Shown: in pieces, positions 1 to 7,399 of the stretch
Numbering within the stretch: the stretch's first letter is position 1
Layout: each line of letters starts with the position of its first letter
NCBI GenBank assembly: GCA_937915785.1
Contig: CALGGY010000024.1
Span: 1-17,994 of the forward strand
Source of the DNA: an uncultured Bacteroidales bacterium
GTDB lineage: Bacteria > Bacteroidota > Bacteroidia > Bacteroidales > P3
Direction: 5' to 3'
DNA: 17,994 bases
Position numbers and translations under genes: made by a program
Notes under the pieces: generated by a model
The model's input: only the letters and a program-made list of their open reading frames with translations
Told to the model about the DNA's origin: nothing
The model's database searches: none

Positions 1-106
1 GGTGGTCGCCGTAGTGCCTAAGTGTTTCCGGGTCAATCTTGCCGAGTGCCGAGCGGAAATCGACAAGCACGTTGTCCATATCGAAATAGAGGCGTTTTTG
101 TGGCAT
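1..106 (-). CDS. HAD-family 5'(3')-deoxyribonucleotidase-like protein, partial
   Basis: Only the first 35 codons lie in the window; the gene runs off the left edge. It starts at the ATG at 106-104 on the minus strand and reads MPQKRLYFDMDNVLVDF. The DMDNVLVDF stretch is HAD motif I (DxDx[V/T]): the first Asp would be the nucleophile and the second the general acid. A Val/Leu-Val-Asp-Phe continuation directly at the N-terminus is typical of the NT5C-type 5'(3')-deoxyribonucleotidases, which dephosphorylate (deoxy)nucleoside monophosphates in the cytosol. No signal peptide is visible. It lies 64 bp downstream of the TPR gene on the same strand, so the two may be co-transcribed; the gap holds only a weak AT-rich hairpin (125-143). 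HAD membership is well supported, but the exact substrate is inferred from motif I alone. Confidence 0.7.
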   Translation of the reverse strand, partial: MPQKRLYFDMDNVLVDFRSALGKIDPETLRHYGDH

Positions 107-170
107 AATAACAATTCTTACTTTAAAAGAATAAAAATCTTTTGTTTATTTAGTGTTTTCTAGATGTTTC

Positions 171-3100
171 TTATCTCTGTTTCTCCAATTTCTTTTCAAG
201 TTCGGTTTGCAGTTTGCGGTATTTGCCGATTCCCATGTCGTTGCCGGATTGTGGGTTGTCGTCCATCAGTTTTATCATCATGCTTACGGCAAATAGTTCG
301 ATGTCGGCCATTTGGTCGGGATTGTCGGATTTCTGGCAGGTTTCGATGCAGGCTTCGAGCATCTGTTTTGCCTTGGTGGGATTGTCGTAGTCGTCGCTGG
401 AGCGATAGATGATGGCTTTGCCGAGGTAGTTGCGTGCCACGTCGTCCTCCACGTATGGCTTGTAGCCGGCGTTGCACAGTGGCAGCATTATGGCAAGGGC
501 GGTGTCGAAATGTTTGTCGGCAGTGTAGAAATGGTTGAGGTTGAGGTGTACCGATGCCATGCGGCGGTGGAACTGGCCGAGGTTGCGCTTCAGCGAGGGG
601 TTGGTGTCCATTGCCGACAAGGTGTTGATTATCTGTGTGTAGAGAGGCAGCGCTTTTTGGTACCATTGGTCGGTGCCGCCGGTGTCGGTTTTGGCCATGT
701 CCTCGTAGCAGAGGGCTGTCTGGCTTTTGATGTTCAGGGAGTTGAACAGGGCTGTATGGGGAGCGGTGTCGGCGTAGATAAGGCGGCTAATCTCCTCACA
801 TTCAATTAACTGGTTGATGGCCTGAGGGGTGGAGTCGCAGATGCGGTAGTAGCGTGCCACGTTGTAGGCCAGATCGTAGTATTCGTCGTCGGGAGCGGCA
901 TAGTCGTTTCGGATAAGGAATTCCTTGCCCAGTTTTGCCTCCTTGTAGTAGCGCAGTGTCGCGGTGGGCAGTCCGATGTTCGACCACAATCCGCCAAGCG
1001 ATACGGCGCTGCTGATATATTCGTTGAAATGGTCGATGTCGGTGAATTTTACGCTGTCGAGATACTGGTGGAAGGTGGATTTGCACACAAGATATTTGTT
1101 CCAATCCTTGTTTTCGGTGTAATATTTCAGCAGGGTGCCTTTCAGCATTTCGTATTTGCGGCTGGCGTTGCCCATCGGTTTGGTTTGGTACAGGCGTTCG
1201 GCGTTTTCAAGCTCTTCCACAAATTTGTTTTCCTTTTTCTGTTCTATCATTGCAATTGCCATGCTGAAATGCAGTTCGGCCCAATATCCGTATAGGGTGG
1301 TGTCGCCCATTTTCTCGGCTTTCTTGAATTCCTTTTCCGACTTTTTGAACAGTTTCATGGCTTTTTTGTAATCCTTCTGCGCCAGCATCATATCGCCTTG
1401 GAAATGGTATGTCTGACCTTTCTGTGCGGTGTAGCGCGGCATTGCCGGTTGCGGTATCTGTTTTTCGTAGTCGAAAACCTGCTGGTAGCACTTTGTGGCC
1501 TCGTTGTAGCGTTTGAGGTTGTAATAGGCATCGCCTTTCTGCAAAATATTGTCGCACAGGCGGATGTGGGAATATCCCGACGAGTCGGTTGCGGCCGATA
1601 GGGCAAAATAATGTGCGGCTTTGTCGTAGCTTTGCATCGACTGGCGGTAAAGCTCGTCGTGGTACATGCTTTCGGCCTCGTGGTTGTAGTATTCGCCCCG
1701 AGCGAGCAGGGTGTCCTTGTCGTCACGGTCGGCCATCTGCAAAAACAGCTCTTCGTTGAAAGCGTCGATGGCTTCGGCCAAAAAGTCGTTGTCGCTGCGG
1801 TAGGCCATACGTTTCAGGTAAGAGTTGGTGGCTATGCTGCGTTTGCTGAAAATGTTGGGATACAGGTTGTTGCATTTGTCGTAAACTGTTCGGTATTCGG
1901 CAAGCAGTTTCAGCATGGTGCCTGGAGTTTGCTGCGTTTGCATGGCATCGGCAAGGCGGTAGGTCTTGGTAAGCAGCATGTTGGGAAGGATGATGTGTGG
2001 CAGCTCATCGGCAAGCGTCTGCGACAAACTGTCGATGGCGGGCAGAAAACCGCTTGCAAGGGCATTGTTGTCCGACATCATTTTTTGCATGCAGTAGAGA
2101 TATGTCATGCGTCCGAACAGAGCGTTGCGGTTGGAGTTGTAAATGTCGCGGGCCAGCTGCAGGCGGTAGTTGTTTATCTTTTCGGAGGTGCTGCCGCCAA
2201 TTTCATCCACCGGCCAATTGGATATGTCGTTTAATGCGCTGATTTTGGCCGACAATGGGTAAGGGTTGTTTTCTGCAATGTTTTGGAGCAATTCGTCGAA
2301 AGCAGAGTCGAGATAGGTGGCGGCTTTCAGCGTGTCGCCGCAGAGCATGTGCATGGTTGATGTTTGGGCATAGAGCCACGACATAAAATTATGATTGTCG
2401 GGAGTTTTTTGCTTTGCCGTTTTCAGGGTTTGTCCGACTTTTTCTATGCAGGCCTGCGGATTGGTGTCGAAGCCGTCAAACTCGTTGGGGATGAGGGCAA
2501 TGTCGAGGTAAGGGTCGATGTTTTTTGCCAATGTGCTCTGACGGAGTTGTTCGGCATCGTTTTCTTTGCCCTCGGCAAGCAAGGACCTATAGTATCTGGT
2601 GGTGTGATATCTGTTGCGTATATTGTTGTTGTACAGTGTTTTGTATAGTTCGCTTGTTGGCAATGTGTCCTTGGTCTCTTTTTTGATGTCCAGGTAGTAT
2701 GCAATGCGTTGCAGGTTTTTGTCGCTGTTGTCGTTTTCCACAATCTGCTGGCGAGCTTTTTCGAGGCAGCCTTGCAGGTCGCCGCTAAGGAGCAATGTCT
2801 CGCAATCCTTTCTTAGCTCCTTGTCGTACTCGGGCATTAAGAGAGGGTTGATACATTCTGCCTTATGGCGCATTTCAACAACCGATGTGAAAGGGTTTGC
2901 CGACATAAGGTTTCCGGCCAGTTCGTCGGCTGGGTAGAAACCGTAGTTGGCCATGGTGGCGGCTTCGAGCAGGGCAGGGGCAGTCTTGTTCCGGTAGTTG
3001 AACAAGAACAGCGAGTCGAACAGCGTTTCCGCCTCACGGATGTAGCGTTGCTCGTCAACCATGTAGTAAACAAGGGTGTCCTTTCGGAAAGTATCGTTTT

Positions 3101-3374
3101 TCCCGGTTTTCCAATCGCGGCCGACGAAAGTATATCCCGGGAGTTTTATGGCGTCGATTTTCACGAAGTTGCCGTACTTGTGCTTTTTGGAGCTGAAAAC
3201 TGCCACCCCGTTGGCGTTGGTAGTGAGCGTTTGTCCGCAACAATCGAAGGTGGCTCCGGCCAGCGGTTTTCCGGTGCCGTAGTCCGTAACTTTGAAAATT
3301 TGGCGCACCTGAGCATTGGCAAATGTGCAGAAAAATATTGTCAATGCGATGAAAATGAGGGATTTAGTCTTCAT
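171..3374 (-). CDS. Large exported TPR-repeat protein with N-terminal beta-sandwich domain
   Basis: This is a 1067-residue protein of unknown specific function. The start is placed at the ATG at 3374 because it opens directly into a signal peptide (MKTKSLIFIALTIFFCTFANA, cleavage likely before QVRQ). The open frame extends 67 codons further upstream, but that stretch is not protein-like and covers the promoter. Residues about 22-110 look like a carboxypeptidase-regulatory or CnaB-type beta-sandwich (GKPLAGATFDCC, then TTNANGVAVF). The rest is alpha-helical, with recognisable TPR-like repeats at about 555-700 (ARGEYYNHEAESMY, YNLKRYNEATKCYQQVF, KKAMKLFKKSEKEFKK) and again near 940-1000 (LNLNHFYTADKHFDTALAIM). 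There is no lipobox cysteine and no type IX sorting domain, so a soluble periplasmic protein-binding scaffold is the simplest reading. It is transcribed away from ligA. TPR content is seen in the sequence; the role is unknown. Confidence 0.8.
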   Translation of the reverse strand: MKTKSLIFIALTIFFCTFANAQVRQIFKVTDYGTGKPLAGATFDCCGQTLTTNANGVAVFSSKKHKYGNFVKIDAIKLPGYTFVGRDWKTGKNDTFRKDTLVYYMVDEQRYIREAETLFDSLFLFNYRNKTAPALLEAATMANYGFYPADELAGNLMSANPFTSVVEMRHKAECINPLLMPEYDKELRKDCETLLLSGDLQGCLEKARQQIVENDNSDKNLQRIAYYLDIKKETKDTLPTSELYKTLYNNNIRNRYHTTRYYRSLLAEGKENDAEQLRQSTLAKNIDPYLDIALIPNEFDGFDTNPQACIEKVGQTLKTAKQKTPDNHNFMSWLYAQTSTMHMLCGDTLKAATYLDSAFDELLQNIAENNPYPLSAKISALNDISNWPVDEIGGSTSEKINNYRLQLARDIYNSNRNALFGRMTYLYCMQKMMSDNNALASGFLPAIDSLSQTLADELPHIILPNMLLTKTYRLADAMQTQQTPGTMLKLLAEYRTVYDKCNNLYPNIFSKRSIATNSYLKRMAYRSDNDFLAEAIDAFNEELFLQMADRDDKDTLLARGEYYNHEAESMYHDELYRQSMQSYDKAAHYFALSAATDSSGYSHIRLCDNILQKGDAYYNLKRYNEATKCYQQVFDYEKQIPQPAMPRYTAQKGQTYHFQGDMMLAQKDYKKAMKLFKKSEKEFKKAEKMGDTTLYGYWAELHFSMAIAMIEQKKENKFVEELENAERLYQTKPMGNASRKYEMLKGTLLKYYTENKDWNKYLVCKSTFHQYLDSVKFTDIDHFNEYISSAVSLGGLWSNIGLPTATLRYYKEAKLGKEFLIRNDYAAPDDEYYDLAYNVARYYRICDSTPQAINQLIECEEISRLIYADTAPHTALFNSLNIKSQTALCYEDMAKTDTGGTDQWYQKALPLYTQIINTLSAMDTNPSLKRNLGQFHRRMASVHLNLNHFYTADKHFDTALAIMLPLCNAGYKPYVEDDVARNYLGKAIIYRSSDDYDNPTKAKQMLEACIETCQKSDNPDQMADIELFAVSMMIKLMDDNPQSGNDMGIGKYRKLQTELEKKLEKQR

Positions 3375-3625
3375 TGGGGTCCGGTTTTGGAAAATAATGT
3401 TTTTTTGATTTGAGTTGCAAAGATACGATTTTTTTTTGTGAATAGTAAAAAGAGAAAAGTGACTGGTGCTGCCACAAAAAAGTTCCCTTTCAGTAATAGA
3501 CGGCCTTCCCGAAGGGCGAGGTGGTAAGACAAACCATTCCCCATTGTTCATTGTAAATTGTTTTAAGTACAACATTTTTTCAATTTTTCAGTTATTATTA
3601 TTTCAAACCACCAAAAGCCACACCT
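3375..3625. other. Divergent intergenic region between the TPR gene and ligA
   Basis: This 251-bp stretch separates two divergently transcribed genes. It carries the TPR promoter at its left end, a small hairpin-forming CCTT/AAGG element around 3504-3515, and an AT-rich block (3540-3610) that should hold the ligA promoter. I could not find a convincing TAnnTTTG box for ligA. No RNA gene or small ORF that I would support was seen. Confidence 0.5.
3418..3425 (-). promoter_or_regulatory. Bacteroidota-type -7 box (TATCTTTG) for the TPR gene
   Basis: On the minus strand the sequence TATCTTTG matches the Bacteroidota sigma-A -7 consensus TAnnTTTG. It lies about 43 bp upstream of the TPR start codon, which would give a short leader of roughly 35-40 nt. 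A clear TTTG -33 element is not seen; only a T-rich stretch (minus-strand reading of 3445-3455) lies at the right distance. The position also argues against the longer upstream start at 3575. Confidence 0.55.
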
Positions 3626-5656
3626 ATGGACCACACCCAAGCCAAGCAGCGCATAGCCGAGCTTACCGAGCGGATAAACCGTTACAACTACGAGTATTAC
3701 ATGAACGACACCTCGCCGGTGTCCGATTTCGAATTCGACAAACTGCTGGAGGAGCTCATTGCTTTGGAGAAAGAATTTCCGCAGTACGCGCTTCCCACCT
3801 CTCCAACCAAGCGCGTGGGCGGCGAGGTGAACAAGTCGTTCCGGCAGGTAACGCACCGCTATCCTATGCTCTCGTTGGGCAACACATATTCTGTGGGTGA
3901 GATAACGGAGTTCGATACCCGTGTTCGTAACTTGTTGGGCAACAGGCCGTTCACGTATGTGTGCGAGCTGAAATACGACGGTGTGGCGATAGGTCTAACC
4001 TACAAGGACGGCGTTCTTACTCAGGCTGTTACGCGAGGCAACGGGGTGCAGGGCGACGACATCACCGACAACGTGCGCACCATACGCACCATACCCCTGC
4101 AGCTGAACGGCAACTACCCCGCCGATTTCGAGATGCGGGGCGAGATTATCTTCCCGTGGAAGGCTTTCAACGCTTTCAACGAGCATCGTGTGGCCGCCGG
4201 CGACGAGCCCATGGCTAACCCGCGCAACGCCGCATCGGGAAGCCTCAAGCTGCAGGACTCCCGCGAGGTGGCCAAACGCCGGCTCGACTGCTGCCTCTAT
4301 TTTATGATGGGCGAAAACCTGCCCGCCGACACCCATCTCGGACGCCTCGAAATGGCGCGACAGTGGGGATTTAAAATACCTCAGTACGCCAAACTCTGCC
4401 ACAATATCGATGAGATAAAGGCGTACATCGACTATTGGGACAAAAAACGCTCCGAACTGCCTTTCGCCACCGATGGTATTGTTATAAAAATCAACGAGAT
4501 ACCGCTATGGGACGAGTTGGGGATGACCGCCAAGTCGCCGCGTTGGGCCATAGCCTACAAATTTGAGGCCGAAAGGGTGGCAACAAAGCTGTTGAGTGTT
4601 GATTTTCAGGTGGGTAGGACGGGAATCGTTACCCCTGTGGCCAACCTCGAACCAGTGTGGCTGGGCGGCACCACGGTGAAACGTGCCAGCCTGCACAACG
4701 CCGACATAATTTCGCAACTCGACGTGCGTTTGGGCGACACCGTTTTTGTGGAGAAAGGGGGCGAGATAATTCCCAAAATAGTGGGTGTGGACCTCGACAA
4801 GCGTCCTGTCAACTCGCTGCCGTTCAAATATATAACCCACTGCCCTGAGTGCGGTACCCCGCTGGTGCGCAAGGATGGCGAGGCGGGGTTTTACTGCACC
4901 AACGAAACCGGATGCTACCCTCAGATTTTGGCCAACCTTGAGCTTTTTGTTAGCCGCAAGGCAATGAATATCGACACACTTGGCACGGAGCGTCTGTCTA
5001 TGCTTTACAACAAAAAACTTATCCGCAACGTGGCCGACCTCTACGACTTGCGTATGGGACAGCTTGTGGGACTGGAAGTTATAGAAGACGACAAACGCAA
5101 GGCCTCCATTCAGGAAAAGGGGGCCGCCAATATCATCGCCGCCATAGAGGAATCCAAGCAGGTGCCCTTCGAAAGGGTGCTTTATGCGCTGGGAATCAGA
5201 TATGTGGGAGAGGTGGGTGCCAAAAAATTGGCCGCCCATTTCAAAAACATCGACGCGCTCAGTCAGGCATCGGTGGAGGAACTGTCAATGGTTGAGGACA
5301 TTGGTGAGGTTATCGCAAAGTCGGTTCACAGCTGGTTCAACGACCTTGCCCATATTGGGCTGATTGTGCGGCTGAAACAGGCCGGACTACGGTTCGAGGT
5401 GGAGAACCGCCAGGTGTCCGACACCCTCGAAGGACGAACTTTTGTGGTGAGCGGCGTTTTCGCAAATTTCTCGCGCGACGGCATCAAACAGCATATCGAA
5501 CAGCACGGCGGCAAGGTGGTAAGTTCCATATCCTCAAAGACTTCCTACGTTCTTGCCGGCGAAAAAATGGGTCCCGAAAAACTGAAAAAAGCCCAGAACC
5601 TCGGCATCCCCATCATCTCCGAAACGGAATATCTGCAAATGGTTGGCGAGGCATGA
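3626..5656 (+). CDS. ligA: NAD-dependent DNA ligase LigA
   Basis: LigA seals nicks in double-stranded DNA using NAD+, in replication and repair. The protein is 676 residues, the usual bacterial length. The N-terminal Ia domain (ERINRYNYEYY, PVSDFEFDKL) that binds the NMN part of NAD+ is present. The adenylated lysine is K116 in the CELKYDGVAI motif. The nucleotidyltransferase and OB-fold domains follow (TDGIVIKIN; WAIAYKFEAE; VGRTGIVTPVANLEPV). A zinc finger has C406, C409, C424 and C430. Helix-hairpin-helix repeats (ALGIRYVGEVGAKKLA; MVEDIGEVIAKS) and a C-terminal BRCT domain (about 597-672, starting DTLEGRTFVVSGVF) complete the set. All domains and key residues appear intact. The stop codon overlaps the hemW start (ATGA), so the two are translationally coupled. 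Confidence 0.98.
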   Translation: MDHTQAKQRIAELTERINRYNYEYYMNDTSPVSDFEFDKLLEELIALEKEFPQYALPTSPTKRVGGEVNKSFRQVTHRYPMLSLGNTYSVGEITEFDTRVRNLLGNRPFTYVCELKYDGVAIGLTYKDGVLTQAVTRGNGVQGDDITDNVRTIRTIPLQLNGNYPADFEMRGEIIFPWKAFNAFNEHRVAAGDEPMANPRNAASGSLKLQDSREVAKRRLDCCLYFMMGENLPADTHLGRLEMARQWGFKIPQYAKLCHNIDEIKAYIDYWDKKRSELPFATDGIVIKINEIPLWDELGMTAKSPRWAIAYKFEAERVATKLLSVDFQVGRTGIVTPVANLEPVWLGGTTVKRASLHNADIISQLDVRLGDTVFVEKGGEIIPKIVGVDLDKRPVNSLPFKYITHCPECGTPLVRKDGEAGFYCTNETGCYPQILANLELFVSRKAMNIDTLGTERLSMLYNKKLIRNVADLYDLRMGQLVGLEVIEDDKRKASIQEKGAANIIAAIEESKQVPFERVLYALGIRYVGEVGAKKLAAHFKNIDALSQASVEELSMVEDIGEVIAKSVHSWFNDLAHIGLIVRLKQAGLRFEVENRQVSDTLEGRTFVVSGVFANFSRDGIKQHIEQHGGKVVSSISSKTSYVLAGEKMGPEKLKKAQNLGIPIISETEYLQMVGEA

Positions 5657-6771
5657 TGATTTACGTCCACATGCCGTTTTGCAGGCAGAAATGCCTCTAT
5701 TGCGCCTTCTACTCGTTGCCGCGCCCTAAGGAGGGCATTATAAATAAGTATGTGGACGCCCTTTGCTGCGAAATGCAGTTGCGAAAAAACGAATTGCCCG
5801 ACCAACCCGTTGAAACACTGTACTTTGGTGGTGGCACACCATCGCTTCTTGCACTGCGGCAAATATCCAAAATTATAGAGACACTTTGCCATTGCTACGA
5901 TTTGTCTCACCTTGAGGAATTTACCTTCGAGGCCAATCCCGAACAGCTGACGAATGATTACCTGCTTGGACTTAAGCACTTGGGTGTGAATAGGTTGAGC
6001 GTTGGGGTGCAGTCCTTTTCCGATGCCGACCTGCGTTTTCTCAACCGCCGTCACACGGCGCGACAGGCTATGGATGCGGTGAAGGCGGCACAAGACTGCG
6101 GTTTCGATAACATCTCCATAGATTTGATTTACGGCATACCGCAGTCCGACAGCTGGCAGGAAAATCTTGCAGTCGCACAATCACTTGGCGTACAGCATCT
6201 TTCGTGCTACGCCTTGACAATGGAGCCGGGCACTGCCTACGCCCGTCTTGTGGAAAAGGATAAAATCCATCCCTGTGACGAGGAAACGGTAATCGCCCAA
6301 TACAACACCTTGATACACTGGGCGAAACAAAACGGTTTCGTGCAGTACGAAGTGTCCAACTTCTGCAAAAGCGGCTACCGATCGCACCACAACAGCGGTT
6401 ATTGGGACGGCACTCGGTATATGGGTTTTGGGGCGGCGGCGCACTCCTTCGGCTACAGCTGGCGGCGGTGGAACGTGTCCGATGTGGAGGCATATATAAA
6501 AGGTGTGGAAACCGGCACCCCCTTCAGCGAGAGCGAGACCCTCACCTCCGCCGACCTCTACAACGAGTACGTGATGACAGCCTTGCGTACGGCCAAAGGC
6601 GTGGAAAAGAGCGTGTTGGAACTGCGGTTCCCCGCTTTTGCTCAGCATTTTGCCGAAAAAGTCAGGCAGTTCGTCCAGCGCGGGCTCCTCACCCAATGCG
6701 GCACGGCCTTTCGTCCCACCCCACAAGGTCTCCTTATGGCCGATGGCATGGCAGCGGAGATGTTCGTTTAA
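5653..6771 (+). CDS. hemW: HemW-like radical SAM protein (heme chaperone / coproporphyrinogen oxidase-like)
   Basis: This is a 372-residue radical SAM enzyme. The N-terminus MMIYVHMPFC carries the 4Fe-4S-binding CX3CX2C motif (C10, C14, C17), followed by A-F. HemW proteins have Phe in this place where true HemN oxidases have a further Cys, so HemW, a heme-binding chaperone for respiratory enzymes, is preferred over an oxygen-independent coproporphyrinogen III oxidase. The family motifs GGGTPS, NPEQLT, GVNRLSVGVQSF, NISIDLIYGIPQ and GAAAHSF are present, as is a C-terminal HemN-C-type domain (YNEYVMTALRTAKGVE). Two adjacent ATGs (5653 and 5656) are possible starts; 5653 gives the 4-bp overlap with ligA. 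A strong hairpin with a T-tract lies 87 bp after the stop. Confidence 0.93.
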   Translation: MMIYVHMPFCRQKCLYCAFYSLPRPKEGIINKYVDALCCEMQLRKNELPDQPVETLYFGGGTPSLLALRQISKIIETLCHCYDLSHLEEFTFEANPEQLTNDYLLGLKHLGVNRLSVGVQSFSDADLRFLNRRHTARQAMDAVKAAQDCGFDNISIDLIYGIPQSDSWQENLAVAQSLGVQHLSCYALTMEPGTAYARLVEKDKIHPCDEETVIAQYNTLIHWAKQNGFVQYEVSNFCKSGYRSHHNSGYWDGTRYMGFGAAAHSFGYSWRRWNVSDVEAYIKGVETGTPFSESETLTSADLYNEYVMTALRTAKGVEKSVLELRFPAFAQHFAEKVRQFVQRGLLTQCGTAFRPTPQGLLMADGMAAEMFV

Positions 6772-6813
6772 TTCGGAACTCGGAAATTTTGATGCGGTTA
6801 GCTGAATCAATGT

Positions 6814-6846
6814 TTTGCATTTATTTGTTGAATTTAGGAATGCAAA
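6814..6846. repeat. Inverted repeat TTTGCATT / AATGCAAA
   Basis: Two perfect 8-bp arms (6814-6821 and 6839-6846) are separated by 17 bp. The right arm overlaps a minus-strand TATATTTG box (6850-6843), the same form as a Bacteroidota -7 element. The element lies 43 bp after the hemW stop. It could be an operator-like site or a weak transcript stem; the sequence does not decide. Confidence 0.45.
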
Positions 6847-6857
6847 TATACAAACTT

Positions 6858-6904
6858 TTGTACAGATAAACGAGAAAAAGTCGTTTTTCTGTACAATTTT
6901 TTTT
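6858..6904 (+). terminator. Rho-independent-type terminator after hemW
   Basis: The left arm 6858-6873 (TTGTACAGATAAACGA) pairs with the right arm 6881-6896 (TCGTTTTTCTGTACAA) over 16 bp with one mismatch, around a 7-nt purine loop (GAAAAAG). Eight Ts follow directly (6897-6904). Length, loop and T-tract suit intrinsic termination of the ligA-hemW transcript. The stem is unusually AT-rich for a terminator. Confidence 0.75.
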
Positions 6905-7086
6905 AGTTCCCACAGAAAACCAAAATACCAAAAAGTTTATTTTGCAAAAGGCGCTTTTTCGTCTCTCCCCAAAAAGCCATAAACAGAATTGTAAATAGGG
7001 AGGAGGCATCTCTTTAAAAATCAGTCGTTTCCATCTTTTTCTGAAGGCTAATCACAAAAACACTCGTATTTTTTCAAAAAAAATCG

Positions 7087-7094
7087 TATATTTG
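7087..7094 (+). promoter_or_regulatory. Bacteroidota-type -7 box (TATATTTG) of the polyene operon
   Basis: TATATTTG, followed by CA, matches the TAnnTTTG consensus exactly. It lies 37 bp upstream of the acyl carrier protein start, giving an expected leader of about 30 nt. The -33 element is only a T-rich tract near 7069-7074, not a clean TTTG. With no promoter-sized gap until 16747, this is probably the main promoter for all eight genes. Confidence 0.65.
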
Positions 7095-7131
7095 CACTTT
7101 TAAAAAATCCACATAAGTCAATATTATCAAA

Positions 7132-7389
7132 ATGGAAGAACTGATATTAGAACTTAAGAAACAGATAATTGAGGTGCTTAACCTCGAGGACATGACGCCG
7201 GAGGATATCGACGAAAACGCCCCTCTTTTTGGCGAAGGTCTGGGTCTGGACTCCATCGACGCTTTGGAGCTCATCGTCCTGATGGAAAAAAACTACGGCA
7301 TCAAGCTGAAATCGGCCGCCGAAGGCAAGGACGTATTCAAATCGGTGCGCGTGATGGCCGAATACATTCAGGCTCACCGCACAAAATAA
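7132..7389 (+). CDS. Acyl carrier protein, secondary-metabolite type
   Basis: This is an 85-residue acyl carrier protein. The phosphopantetheine attachment site is S41 in the GLDSIDALEL motif, with D40 in front of it as required by phosphopantetheinyl transferases. Helix 1 (ELILELKKQIIEVLNL), the acidic loop (MTPEDIDENAPLF) and helix 3 near the end (VMAEYIQ) fit the ACP fold. GLDSIDALELIVLMEKNYG is the form often seen in aryl-polyene and flexirubin clusters, rather than the DSLD form of the fatty-acid ACP. It heads the operon, 10 bp before the ketosynthase, so it most likely carries the growing chain for that enzyme. It is cytosolic. Confidence 0.92.
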   Translation: MEELILELKKQIIEVLNLEDMTPEDIDENAPLFGEGLGLDSIDALELIVLMEKNYGIKLKSAAEGKDVFKSVRVMAEYIQAHRTK

Positions 7390-7399
7390 TCTTTTCGGC

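Larger units (their letters stand above)
6772..7131. other. 360-bp AT-rich intergenic region before the polyene operon
   Basis: This gap has no supportable gene. It holds, from left to right, an 8-bp inverted repeat (6814-6846), a 16-bp hairpin with a following T-run (6858-6904), a featureless AT-rich stretch with short AAAAG/CTTTT symmetry near 6951-6965, and the operon promoter (7087-7094). A 62-codon minus-strand open frame at 6821-7009 is low-complexity and overlaps both hairpins, so I do not call it. Confidence 0.6.

Noticed and set aside
1611..2234. 207-codon plus-strand open frame inside the TPR gene
   Set aside because: It is a mirror of the TPR coding frame, with no promoter or family signature.
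3375..3575. 67-codon upstream extension of the TPR protein's open frame
   Set aside because: It would bury the signal peptide inside the protein and cross the TATCTTTG promoter box; the residues are not protein-like.
5653..6771. True HemN coproporphyrinogen III oxidase
   Set aside because: The fourth cysteine of the HemN CX3CX2CXC motif is replaced by Phe (C-A-F), which is the HemW form.
6843..6850. Minus-strand TATATTTG box as an active promoter
   Set aside because: It matches the -7 consensus, but no -33 element or minus-strand gene follows; it would only transcribe antisense into hemW. Kept as part of a hairpin observation only.
6821..7009. 62-codon minus-strand open frame in the hemW/ACP gap
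   Set aside because: It is low-complexity and overlaps the terminator hairpin and the inverted repeat.
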